A stretch of DNA of 64,000 bases, from NCBI RefSeq assembly GCF_013408825.1, contig NZ_JACCBZ010000010.1, positions 62,001 to 126,000 of the forward strand, in the 5' to 3' direction. The translations under genes were made by a program, and so were the position numbers. Under the pieces are notes generated by a model. The model saw only the letters and a program-made list of their open reading frames with translations, was not told the origin of the DNA and did not search any database. This document shows positions 15,920-24,667 of the stretch, piece after piece (the first letter of the stretch is position 1; the number at the start of each line of letters is the position of its first letter). This stretch comes from Mucilaginibacter tundrae. Its GTDB lineage: Bacteria; Bacteroidota; Bacteroidia; Sphingobacteriales; Sphingobacteriaceae.

Positions 15920-18625
15920 ATGCTTAAAAGAGAAAAATTAAAAGCCGCTTTAGGCAAAAACAACGGTCATCAATCTACAGAATTCAGCACCGCATCGGCA
16001 TTAAAAATTAAACAAGTTTCAGGCCAGGGTAAAGAGAATTACCTTTTCGCACTGCAAAGTCATGAGCTCGGCCTTTCATCAACTGAAGTTAAAGATCGTT
16101 TACACACTTATGGCTTAAACGAGGTCGCACATGAAAAAGCGCCGAAGTGGTATGTTCAATTTTTCGAGGCTTTTTTAAACCCCTTCATTGGTGTATTGGT
16201 AGTATTAGCTATCATCTCTTTAATTACAGATGTGATTATCCAGGCACCTGCCGACAGGGATTACACCACGGTTATTGTAATATCCATTATGGTGATGCTA
16301 AGCGCCATGCTGCGTTTTGTACAAGAGTTTCGCAGCAACCAAGCGGCTGAGAAGTTAAAATCGATGGTTAAAACGACCGCTACTGTTTTACGCGAGCAAA
16401 CAGGGCGCGAAGAAATAGACATTAAACAATTAGTACCCGGCGATATTATTTTGCTTTCGGCCGGGGATATGATCCCCGCGGATGTGCGCATTATGCAGTC
16501 GAAAGATCTATTTGTGAGCCAGGCCATACTAACCGGCGAAGCCTTGCCTGTAGAAAAAACAGAAGCGGCCAATAAAAAGGCTGACAATATTTCACCGCTT
16601 GATCTGGATAACGTTTGCTTTATGGGCACAAACGTGGTAAGCGGCACGGCCCATGCGGTTGTTGTAAATACCGGTGGCGAAACTTATTTCGGCTCGCTAT
16701 CAAAATCATTAGTTGGCAAACGCGCTGAAACCAGTTTTGACAAAGGCGTAAATAGCGTAAGCTGGTTGCTAATCAGGTTTATGCTGGTGATGGTTCCGCT
16801 GGTGTTTTTAATTAATGGGTTTACTAAGCATGACTGGTTACAAGCATTACTTTTTGGTATATCCATAGCAGTGGGTTTAACCCCTGAGATGTTGCCAATG
16901 ATTGTTACCGCCAATTTGGCTAAGGGAGCTGTTAACATGTCGAAACGTAAAGTAGTAGTAAAACGCCTGAACGCTATACAAAACATTGGCGCCATGGATA
17001 TTTTATGTACCGATAAAACAGGCACATTAACCATGGATAAAATCGTCCTGGAACGTCATTTAAATGTTTTCGGCCACGAAGATAACGAGGTGATGAAATG
17101 GGCTTACCTGAACAGCTATCACCAAACAGGATTAAAAAACTTACTGGATCTGGCTGTACTGGAACACGTGGAACTCCATGACTGCCTTAAAGAAGGGGAA
17201 GCCTTTAAAAAAGTAGATGAGATCCCGTTTGATTTTCAGCGCAGGCGCATGTCGGTTATCCTCGAAGAAAAAGATCATAAACAACTGCTGATCTGTAAAG
17301 GCGCTGTTGAGGAAGTACTGGATTTATGTACCCATGCTTTTGACCCTGGTGAAGATGATCAGCTGCAAATAAAAAGCGATGCCGTTATCCCAATGGATGA
17401 TAAAATGCGCGAAACTATCCTTAAAACATCCAGGAAATTAAATGAAGAAGGATTAAGGGTATTATTGGTTGCCATTAAACAATACGATGAAAGACCCCTT
17501 ACCTATACTGTTGCAGATGAAAGCAATATGATATTAACAGGTTTTGTGGGTTTCCTTGATCCTGCAAAACCATCTGCCAAGCCATCTATCGAGGCTTTGC
17601 ACCGCTTAGGCATCACCATAAAAGTGTTAACCGGCGATAACGAAGTGGTTACCAAGAAAATCTGTAAAGATGTAGGCATCCCAGTCAACAATATTTTATT
17701 AGGTAAAGACCTGGAAAACATGAGCGATGAGGAGCTTACCGCTCGTATCGACGATATCAGCATCTTGGCTAAATTAAGTCCGCTACAAAAATCAAGGGTA
17801 GTAAAGGTTTTGCAGGCCAAGGGCCACACCGTTGGCTTTATGGGCGATGGAATCAACGATGCTGCCGCTTTACGTGATGCTGACGTAGGTATATCTGTTG
17901 ATACCGCGGTAGATATTGCCAAAGAGAGCGCCGATATTATTTTGCTGGAGAAAGACCTGATGGTACTACGCAAGGGTGTTATTTATGGCCGTCGTACGTT
18001 TGGCAACATCATTAAATACATCAAAATGACAGCCAGCAGCAACTTTGGCAATATGTTTAGCATGCTGGGTGCCAGCGCGCTGTTGCCGTTTTTGCCAATG
18101 CTCCCTATCCAGATATTGATCAACAATTTGCTGTACGATATTTCGCAGATCTCTATCCCCTGGGATAAAATGGACGACGACTATATTGTTAAGCCACGTA
18201 AATGGGATGCCAGCGGTATCAGTAAGTTCATGATCTATATCGGCCCTATCAGTTCCATCTTTGATTATGCCACCTTTGCGGTACTATGGTATGTATTTAA
18301 GGCCAACTCTACAGCGCATGCAAACTTCTTTCAAACCGGTTGGTTTGTTGAGAGCTTACTATCGCAAACGCTAATTGTACATATGATACGTACTCGTAAA
18401 ATACCATTTATACAAAGCTGGGCGGCTACCCCGGTAGTGGCGCTTACATCGCTTATTATGCTAATAGGTATTGCGCTTCCATTTTCACCTATTGCATCGG
18501 CATTTAAGCTGGTGGCATTGCCGTTAAGCTTTTTCCCATGGTTAATAGGTATATTATTCTGCTACTGTTTGCTAACACAATTAATAAAAAACTGGTTCAT
18601 TAACAAATTCAGCCAGTGGCTGTAA
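15920..18625 (+). CDS. mgtA: Magnesium-translocating P-type ATPase
   Basis: A 901-residue P3B-type ATPase that imports Mg2+ across the inner membrane. The phosphorylated aspartate is D365 in LCTDKTGTLT. Other hallmarks are the TGEALPVEK actuator motif, GLTPEMLPMIVTANLAKGA in the fourth membrane helix, KVLTGDNEVVTKK, and GDGINDAAALRDADVGIS. The N-terminal cation-ATPase domain and C-terminal helices are complete, so the gene looks intact. A 222-nt leader with a short ORF precedes it and an OprB-like porin gene follows after 10 nt. Regulation by Mg2+ is likely from family knowledge but no known riboswitch is recognised. Confidence 0.95.
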   Translation: MLKREKLKAALGKNNGHQSTEFSTASALKIKQVSGQGKENYLFALQSHELGLSSTEVKDRLHTYGLNEVAHEKAPKWYVQFFEAFLNPFIGVLVVLAIISLITDVIIQAPADRDYTTVIVISIMVMLSAMLRFVQEFRSNQAAEKLKSMVKTTATVLREQTGREEIDIKQLVPGDIILLSAGDMIPADVRIMQSKDLFVSQAILTGEALPVEKTEAANKKADNISPLDLDNVCFMGTNVVSGTAHAVVVNTGGETYFGSLSKSLVGKRAETSFDKGVNSVSWLLIRFMLVMVPLVFLINGFTKHDWLQALLFGISIAVGLTPEMLPMIVTANLAKGAVNMSKRKVVVKRLNAIQNIGAMDILCTDKTGTLTMDKIVLERHLNVFGHEDNEVMKWAYLNSYHQTGLKNLLDLAVLEHVELHDCLKEGEAFKKVDEIPFDFQRRRMSVILEEKDHKQLLICKGAVEEVLDLCTHAFDPGEDDQLQIKSDAVIPMDDKMRETILKTSRKLNEEGLRVLLVAIKQYDERPLTYTVADESNMILTGFVGFLDPAKPSAKPSIEALHRLGITIKVLTGDNEVVTKKICKDVGIPVNNILLGKDLENMSDEELTARIDDISILAKLSPLQKSRVVKVLQAKGHTVGFMGDGINDAAALRDADVGISVDTAVDIAKESADIILLEKDLMVLRKGVIYGRRTFGNIIKYIKMTASSNFGNMFSMLGASALLPFLPMLPIQILINNLLYDISQISIPWDKMDDDYIVKPRKWDASGISKFMIYIGPISSIFDYATFAVLWYVFKANSTAHANFFQTGWFVESLLSQTLIVHMIRTRKIPFIQSWAATPVVALTSLIMLIGIALPFSPIASAFKLVALPLSFFPWLIGILFCYCLLTQLIKNWFINKFSQWL

Positions 18626-18635
18626 TCAATCCTTT

Positions 18636-19943
18636 ATGAAGATATTTTTTACCGTTATAATTTGTATAATATTTTTTACCGGATCCTTTGCACAGGATAC
18701 CGTTAAACAACAGTGGTACAGCCTGCATTTCCAGGAAACCACCATTACGCAGGATAAGCCGCCCTTTAGCGCTTCCTATTCAGGTAAAAACAGTTTGTCG
18801 ACTTTAGGTGAAACACAAACATCAATCACAAGCACCTTGTTTGGCGATGCGAGATTATGGAAAGGGGCTGATTTTGTTTTTGACCCGGAATTATCAGGCG
18901 GCAGCGGGTTAAGTAAAACTACCGGTATTGCGGCTTTTCCAAACGGCGAAACTTTTAGGGTAGGCAGCACAGAACCGGCTATTTATATAGCACGGCTTTA
19001 TTTGCGCCAAACATTTGAGTGGGGCAAAGAAAAAGATACCATTACCGATGATCAAAACGTAATTGCGGGGTTTAGAAGCAAACATTATTTTACCATAGCT
19101 GCCGGTAAATATGGTTTGGCTGACTTTTTCGATAATAATAATTTCAGCCATGACCCGCGTATGCAATTTATGAACTGGGCTTTAATGGATAACGGAGCTT
19201 ATGACTACGCCGCGAACACTCGTGGTTATGTGCTGGGGCTTTACACCGAGTTAGGCCAACCCGACTGGACGTTGCGTTTTTCGCTTACCATGGTTACAAC
19301 TACGGCGAATGGCGCGGTGTGGGATGCCAAAGTATTAAAAGCTAACACCCAAAATATTGAATATGAAAGGCGCTATACCATCGGCGGCCAAAAGGGTACT
19401 GTGCGGGTATTAGGTTATTTAAACAATGGCAAATTTGGTAATTATGCTGAAGCGATCGCGCAAAATCCTAAAGCGCCAAATGTTGATTCGACACAGGCTT
19501 ATGGCAGGCACAAAGTAGGATTTGGCATTAGTGCCGATCAATATATTACCAGCGATTTGGGTGTATTTGCCAAAGCAAGCTATAATGATGGGCATACCGA
19601 AACCTGGTTTTTTACCGAGATCGACCGATCAGTAAGTTTTGGTGCTGAATTAAAAGGAACATCATGGAAACGCCCTGATGATGAAATAGGATTAGCTTTT
19701 ATAGGTGATGGCTTATCATCAGAGCACCGCGACTATTTAGCCGATGGCGGCTACGGCTTTATTATAGGCGATGGCAAACTTAACTATGCACCCGAAATGG
19801 TAGCCGAGGTTTACTATAAGATAAATGCGTACCAAAAGAAGCTTTGGTTAACACCCGATTACCAGTTTATACTCAACCCTGCGTATAACACAAGCCGAGG
19901 GCCGGTAAATGTATTTTCCTTAAGGATGCACGTAGAGTTTTAA
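18636..19943 (+). CDS. OprB-like outer-membrane porin
   Basis: A 435-residue protein with a signal peptide (ITFIICIIFFTGSFAQ-like core, cleaved near FAQ) and a beta-barrel body ending in SLRMHVEF, with the C-terminal Phe expected for BAM substrates. The pattern of strands and segments such as HDPRMQFMNWALMDNGAYDY and NTRGYVLGLYTELGQPDWT fits the carbohydrate-selective porin family OprB (PF04966). Only 10 nt separate it from mgtA, so the two should be one operon. This suggests that the pore may serve Mg2+ or another ion rather than sugar, but that is inference. Its stop overlaps that of the convergent rdgB by three bases. Confidence 0.82.
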   Translation: MKIFFTVIICIIFFTGSFAQDTVKQQWYSLHFQETTITQDKPPFSASYSGKNSLSTLGETQTSITSTLFGDARLWKGADFVFDPELSGGSGLSKTTGIAAFPNGETFRVGSTEPAIYIARLYLRQTFEWGKEKDTITDDQNVIAGFRSKHYFTIAAGKYGLADFFDNNNFSHDPRMQFMNWALMDNGAYDYAANTRGYVLGLYTELGQPDWTLRFSLTMVTTTANGAVWDAKVLKANTQNIEYERRYTIGGQKGTVRVLGYLNNGKFGNYAEAIAQNPKAPNVDSTQAYGRHKVGFGISADQYITSDLGVFAKASYNDGHTETWFFTEIDRSVSFGAELKGTSWKRPDDEIGLAFIGDGLSSEHRDYLADGGYGFIIGDGKLNYAPEMVAEVYYKINAYQKKLWLTPDYQFILNPAYNTSRGPVNVFSLRMHVEF

Positions 19944-20518
19944 ACTTTCTTTAAAAAAAAAAGCAGATCAGCCATGGCGATAGCGCGATGGCTGATCTTG
20001 TTTTTTTCAGCCAGGCTCATTTCAGCGAAAGTCTTGTCATAACCATCCGGTTGAAAAATAGGATCGTAGCCAAAGCCTGCTGTACCACTGCGATCATTAC
20101 GGATGGTACCGTTTATCACACCTTCAAAGAAATGTTCATCACCATTCCATATTAGTGATATTACCGTGCGAAAATTAGCTTTTCGGTTGGTAACACCTTT
20201 CATAGATGTAAGCACCTTATCAATATTAGCGGCATGATTACCGTGTTCGCCTGCATAACGGGCAGAGTATACCCCCGGTTCGCCGTTTAACGCTTCAATT
20301 TCCAGGCCGCTGTCGTCACCAAAACAATTTACATGGTATTTATCATAAATGAATTTGCTTTTTAATGACGCATTCTCACGAAATGTGGTGCCTGTTTCAT
20401 CAATATCTTCTACACAGCCAATATCAGTAAGGCTTAATAACTTTATTTTGCCGTTAATTTTGGCGGCTACTTCTTCCAGCTTGTGGGCATTATTGGTTGC
20501 AAAAACTAACTGTTGCAT
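19940..20518 (-). CDS. rdgB: Non-canonical purine NTP pyrophosphatase (RdgB/HAM1)
   Basis: A 192-residue enzyme that hydrolyses ITP, dITP and XTP to monophosphates and keeps these bases out of nucleic acid. Family motifs are LVFATNNAHKLEE near the start, GTTFRENASLKSKF, FGDDSGLEIEALNGEPGVYSA and FGYDPIFQPDG, then SHRAIA. I chose the ATG at 20518; an in-frame start four codons upstream lies in repeat DNA. Tail-to-tail with the porin gene. Confidence 0.95.
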   Translation of the reverse strand: MQQLVFATNNAHKLEEVAAKINGKIKLLSLTDIGCVEDIDETGTTFRENASLKSKFIYDKYHVNCFGDDSGLEIEALNGEPGVYSARYAGEHGNHAANIDKVLTSMKGVTNRKANFRTVISLIWNGDEHFFEGVINGTIRNDRSGTAGFGYDPIFQPDGYDKTFAEMSLAEKNKISHRAIAMADLLFFLKKV

Positions 20519-20523
20519 ATTTA

Positions 20524-20550
20524 GAGTCAAGATATAAGATTCAAGAATAA
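20524..20550. repeat. AGTCAAGA-type intergenic repeat fragment
   Basis: AGAGTCAAGA, followed at some distance by TTCAAGAATAA, is closely similar to the reverse complement of the right arm of the repeat at 26169-26262. It separates rdgB from the 190-residue protein gene. Confidence 0.45.
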
Positions 20551-20562
20551 AGATAAATTCAG

Positions 20563-21135
20563 TTACAGTAATTTCATCTGCTCCCAGAAGGCTTTTTTGT
20601 ACTCGTTGTTGTCCATCATCTCATCAAAACTAAAACTTAATAGCATGGCGCAATTGCCTTTGGTTTGTTGCTCGTTTAATTTAAGCGAAGCAGTATCTTT
20701 TGGCAATGCGTTTGCGCCCATCAACAGCATTTTTTTGGGGTTAAAAAAGTTTAATATGGTTTCATGATCCACTTCGATGTACTCAGCTAAGTTTAAGATC
20801 GCTACATCATCCAGCTCAAAACCTAAACGCTTCAGTGTATTTTGCAGCGCTGTTAAGTGCGCATCGGCCATAAAATCAATACCGGGATAATGAACCGTGA
20901 TCAGGAAGTTTTTTTTGTTGCCGCCTAAATAATTAAACTCAATTGGTTTCGTTTCTACAATAACTACCGGTTCAGGTTGTGTTACAGACTGTTCTGTGGG
21001 TAAGGCCGTGGCGCTGTAAGCACCGCGATCCTGATTCAGTAAAAATATATCGTCCTGCAATATAAAATGCAGCGCTGCTGGATTTTCGGTTTTCACTTTA
21101 ACAAATTTTAACCAAAAGTAGTTAAACAGTTTCAA
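20563..21135 (-). CDS. Protein of unknown function, possibly DNA polymerase III psi-like
   Basis: A 190-residue soluble protein without a signal peptide. Following a variable Pro/Val-rich linker (residues 46-64), residues 70-190 alternate strands and helices: FLITVHYPGIDFMADAHLTA, LKRLGFELDDVAILNL, KKMLLMGANALPK, CAMLLSFSFDEM, and end in KKAFWEQMKLL. The order of a hydrophobic strand, a helix with L..L...L, a second strand and a terminal FWEQMK helix resembles the psi subunit (HolD), but similarity is only in layout. I cannot assign it firmly. Transcribed ahead of rdgB across a small repeat. Confidence 0.65.
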   Translation of the reverse strand: MKLFNYFWLKFVKVKTENPAALHFILQDDIFLLNQDRGAYSATALPTEQSVTQPEPVVIVETKPIEFNYLGGNKKNFLITVHYPGIDFMADAHLTALQNTLKRLGFELDDVAILNLAEYIEVDHETILNFFNPKKMLLMGANALPKDTASLKLNEQQTKGNCAMLLSFSFDEMMDNNEYKKAFWEQMKLL

Positions 21136-21263
21136 GCTTTATCGGCATATTCGCATAATTATAGCTGGCTAAAATTTAAACCTGCTATAATTAATAAATT
21201 TTACCGAAATTTGATTTTTTTAAGCGGATACCGTCCGCATACTATTTAGCATCAGAAATATAC

Positions 21264-22679
21264 ATGAGAAAAATTGGGTTAGCCATTCTGGGGATATGTT
21301 TATCAGCATCAATAGCCAGTGCACAAAATAAAGACAGCCTGGCAATGGCAAGTGCTCCAAAGCACACACTTGATAAAATAGCCGCGGTTGTTGGCAATAA
21401 TATTATTTTACAATCTGATATTGAATTATCATATGCCAATTATCTGGCACAGGGTGGTACGCCTAACCAGGCTATCAAATGCCAGATACTACATGGATTA
21501 CTAGCACAAAAAATCTTAGCGCAACAAGCCATAATTGATAGTATTGAGGTTAAGGATGATGAAGTTGATAATGAGGTTGACCGCCGTATGCGCACCATGA
21601 CGCAAAGGGCTGGAGGCCAGGATAGGCTTGAGCAATTCCTGGGCCGTTCGGTTATCCAATATAAGGACGAGATTCGTCCGGACATTAAGGAGTCATTGGT
21701 TGCAGATAAGATGAGGGCTAAAATAACTGAAAAGTTAAACGTTACCCCTCAGGACGTTGAAAACTATTACAACAAAATACCAAAAGACAGCTTGCCTACA
21801 TATAACAAAGAAGTTGAAGTTGGTGAAATTGTTTTTCAACCCAAATTAAACACTGACGAAAAAGCTTTTTACCGCCAAAAGGCCGAGGATTTACGCACAC
21901 GTGTAAAAAATGGGGAAGATTTTGGCACACTGGCACGTTTATATTCACAAGATCCCGGCTCGGCACCCGATGGTGGCGATTTAGGGTTTGCTGATCGTAC
22001 TAGTTACGTAAAAGATTTTGCAGCTTGGGCCTTTAAATTAAAGGCGGGTGAAATTTCTCCGGTATTTGAAACAGATTTCGGGTTTCACTTTTTACAGGTT
22101 ATTGAGCGTCGCGGCGAACAAGTACATGTTAGGCATATTTTAATTATTCCGGCAATTACTCAGGCCAGCCTTAACAGGGCTAAGGGTAAAGCCGACAGCG
22201 TTTATCATGACCTGATGACAAACTCTAAAATAAACTTTTCAAGCGCAGCTGCCTTTTATTCTGATGACAAGGAAACCAAATTTAATGGTGGCATGTTGCT
22301 AAATGCCGATGACGTACAAAACAGAAGCACCATTATTCCAAGTGATAAACTCGACCCGCAAATAGCATTGGTTATTGATACCATGAAAATAGGCGGGTAT
22401 TCAAAACCACAATTATTTACGGATAATGCCGGTAAAAAAACTTATAAAATTTTACTTTTAAAATCAGTTACCGACGCGCATAAAGCTAATTTGGCCCAGG
22501 ATTTCCCTAAGCTGAAAGATGCCGCATTCAATGATAAAACTAACCGTACAGTAAGTGAGTGGTTTGAAAAAAGAAGGAAAGAAACTTATATCAAGATCGA
22601 TCCGGAATTTGTAATCTGCTCCGATTTAAAAGGCTGGGCTACGCCTCCTGCGCCGGTACAAGCTAACGCCACTAAATAA
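21264..22679 (+). CDS. SurA-like periplasmic peptidyl-prolyl isomerase/chaperone
   Basis: A 471-residue exported protein. A signal peptide (IGLAILGICLSASIASAQ) precedes a SurA-type N-terminal chaperone domain that begins with the classic LDKIAAVVGNNIILQSDIE. Two parvulin domains follow: the first at about residues 185-275 (FGTLARLYSQDPGSAPDGGD, GFHFLQVIERRG), a second, more divergent one at about 285-390 beginning HVRHILI. SurA escorts outer-membrane proteins to the BAM complex. The MoxR ATPase gene follows after 5 nt, so the two genes are probably co-transcribed. Confidence 0.92.
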   Translation: MRKIGLAILGICLSASIASAQNKDSLAMASAPKHTLDKIAAVVGNNIILQSDIELSYANYLAQGGTPNQAIKCQILHGLLAQKILAQQAIIDSIEVKDDEVDNEVDRRMRTMTQRAGGQDRLEQFLGRSVIQYKDEIRPDIKESLVADKMRAKITEKLNVTPQDVENYYNKIPKDSLPTYNKEVEVGEIVFQPKLNTDEKAFYRQKAEDLRTRVKNGEDFGTLARLYSQDPGSAPDGGDLGFADRTSYVKDFAAWAFKLKAGEISPVFETDFGFHFLQVIERRGEQVHVRHILIIPAITQASLNRAKGKADSVYHDLMTNSKINFSSAAAFYSDDKETKFNGGMLLNADDVQNRSTIIPSDKLDPQIALVIDTMKIGGYSKPQLFTDNAGKKTYKILLLKSVTDAHKANLAQDFPKLKDAAFNDKTNRTVSEWFEKRRKETYIKIDPEFVICSDLKGWATPPAPVQANATK

Positions 22680-22684
22680 TATAC

Positions 22685-23647
22685 ATGCAATACCCATCGG
22701 ATGTTGAAGCCGCAGACGCTTTAAACAAGGCCTACAAGCAATTGCGTGCCGAGATAGGTAAAGTTATTATCGGCCAGGACGAAGTTGTTAAATTCGTCCT
22801 TATTTCCATCTTTAGTAATGGGCATTGCTTATTGGTTGGTGTACCAGGTTTGGCTAAAACTTTACTGGTACAAACCGTTGCTCAAGTACTCGATCTGGAT
22901 TTTAAAAGAATACAGTTTACGCCCGATCTGATGCCATCGGATATTATTGGTTCAGAAATCTTGGGGGAAGACAGGAATTTCAAATTTATACCCGGTCCGG
23001 TATTTTCTAACATCATATTAGCTGATGAGATAAACCGTACACCGCCAAAAACACAAGCCGCTTTATTAGAGGCCATGCAGGAAAAGGCGGTTACCGCGGC
23101 TGGCGTAACACACCAGCTTTCAAAACCGTTTTTTGTTCTGGCTACCCAAAACCCAATCGAACAAGAAGGCACTTATCCTTTACCCGAGGCGCAACTGGAC
23201 AGGTTTATGTTTAATGTGTCGTTAGATTATCCATCTTTTGCAGAGGAATTGCAAGTAGTTAAAAATACAACCAGTTCAAATCAGGCAAAGGTTAATCATA
23301 TCTTAAACGCTGAGCAGATCATTTATTTTCAGCAGCTGGTACGTAATATCCCTGTTGCCGATAACGTACTGGAGTATGCGGTTAAACTGGTAGCTAAAAC
23401 CCGCCCTAATGGCGAATTCGCGGCCCCACAGGTAAAACGTTTACTAAACTGGGGTGCAGGCCCGCGGGCATCGCAATATTTAATCCTGGGCGCCAAATGC
23501 CATGCTGTTCTTAACGGTAAATATTCGCCAGACATTGAGGATGTACAGGCTATTGCCAAACCAATTCTCCGCCACCGTATTGTGCGCAGCTACCATGCTG
23601 AAGCCGATGGCCTATCAACAGATGATATTATAGAAGGGTTGTTCTAA
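22685..23647 (+). CDS. MoxR family AAA+ ATPase
   Basis: A 320-residue AAA+ protein. Walker A is GVPGLAKT (about residues 55-62), Walker B is ILADEINRTPPKTQ, sensor 1 is VLATQNPIEQEGTYPLPEAQ, and the helical lid has VKRLLNWGAGPRASQYLILGA. MoxR proteins act as chaperones that help assemble or activate partner proteins, usually with DUF58 and von Willebrand A domain partners (the Bat genes). Those partners are absent here, since a strong terminator follows directly. Coupled with the SurA-like gene upstream. Confidence 0.93.
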   Translation: MQYPSDVEAADALNKAYKQLRAEIGKVIIGQDEVVKFVLISIFSNGHCLLVGVPGLAKTLLVQTVAQVLDLDFKRIQFTPDLMPSDIIGSEILGEDRNFKFIPGPVFSNIILADEINRTPPKTQAALLEAMQEKAVTAAGVTHQLSKPFFVLATQNPIEQEGTYPLPEAQLDRFMFNVSLDYPSFAEELQVVKNTTSSNQAKVNHILNAEQIIYFQQLVRNIPVADNVLEYAVKLVAKTRPNGEFAAPQVKRLLNWGAGPRASQYLILGAKCHAVLNGKYSPDIEDVQAIAKPILRHRIVRSYHAEADGLSTDDIIEGLF

Positions 23648-23672
23648 AAATACTTAATGCAGCAAGATCTGC

Positions 23673-23720
23673 CTTAAAAAAAGAGGGATGATTCTTGTGA
23701 ATCATCCCTCTTTTTTTAAG
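23673..23720. terminator. Bidirectional rho-independent terminator
   Basis: A perfect 22-bp stem (23673-23694 with 23699-23720) around a TTGT loop. The core GAGGGATGATTC is flanked by seven A on one side and seven T on the other, so it can stop transcription from both the MoxR gene and the convergent NTF2-like gene. Confidence 0.9.
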
Positions 23721-23730
23721 TGTATAGTCA

Positions 23731-24603
23731 TTAATCGTTTTCAACAGCCGAAAACACTTCCAGCAAAATATCCCATTTGTGATCTTTATCAATTTCCCAA
23801 ACACGAACGTAATTGTAATTGCTAACAACCTGTCCCTTGGTTATGCGGGCTGTTCCGTAACTGTAAGCCAGGTCATTACTGGTTGAGCGGCCAGCATCAG
23901 TAGTCTCAGCAGTTATAGTAATAGCTTCGTTGTCAATAAATTTCATAACCTTGTCCTGACCAATCATCGGCTCAAAGCCGGGGAAATAGTAGCGGCCTTC
24001 TGGACTTAGAAACTCTTTATAACTTGCTAAAGTTGATATTGATAATGAATGATTGAATATTTTATCGGTAGCCAATATTACACTTTTGCCATTAAAGGGA
24101 TCTTTACTTGGCGCAACCAGCTTTGATGAATCGGGTTCCTGAAAGTCGGTAATAGCGTCCTGCTCAGGTTCCGGGTGCTGAATACCCAGATCCATCAGTA
24201 ATTTTAATTTATTGTTCTCGTCGGTACGCCATATGGATACATAATCGCCATATACCTTGTCGTCATCAGTTTTACCATTTTGGTAAACATATGGCCCTGC
24301 TGTAAAAGCGAGATCGCCATTGGCAGATATACGCGCAAATTTAGGCTGCCAGGTTAAAGTACCCGGCTGTTTATCAATATTGGTATAAAAGTCTGTTATT
24401 TTAACCGGGTTTGGTTTAAAAACTATCCCTTCGATATCTGCAACTTCTAAAAATGCAGCTTTAATCCCTTTGCGGGCAACTAAATTGTTAAAGTTATCCT
24501 CTGCTTTAATAACTTTATCTACATGTGCCAGATCGGGCTTTTGGGCCATGGCTAAATTGGCAAAGCAAGTTAATATAACAGCGGCTGAAAATATTTTTCT
24601 CAT
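23731..24603 (-). CDS. Secreted protein with two NTF2/SnoaL-like domains
   Basis: A 290-residue exported protein (signal IFSAAVILTCFANLAMAQ). Two similar halves follow: the first around ADIEGIVFKPNPVKITDFYT and YGDYVSIWRTDENNKLKLLM, the second around FLSPEGRYYFPGFEPMIGQD and NYNYVRVWEIDKDHKWDIL. The pattern of a cone with a W.x..GxWKI-type end is that of NTF2-like proteins (SnoaL or DUF4440), which include enzymes and ligand-binding proteins of diverse role. The function cannot be told. It stands alone between two terminators or gaps. Confidence 0.8.
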   Translation of the reverse strand: MRKIFSAAVILTCFANLAMAQKPDLAHVDKVIKAEDNFNNLVARKGIKAAFLEVADIEGIVFKPNPVKITDFYTNIDKQPGTLTWQPKFARISANGDLAFTAGPYVYQNGKTDDDKVYGDYVSIWRTDENNKLKLLMDLGIQHPEPEQDAITDFQEPDSSKLVAPSKDPFNGKSVILATDKIFNHSLSISTLASYKEFLSPEGRYYFPGFEPMIGQDKVMKFIDNEAITITAETTDAGRSTSNDLAYSYGTARITKGQVVSNYNYVRVWEIDKDHKWDILLEVFSAVEND

Positions 24604-24667
24604 ATGATAATGAATTGTGAGGGGAATTTAGTTATAACATGGGTAATCCCGTGCAGATTTATATGTT

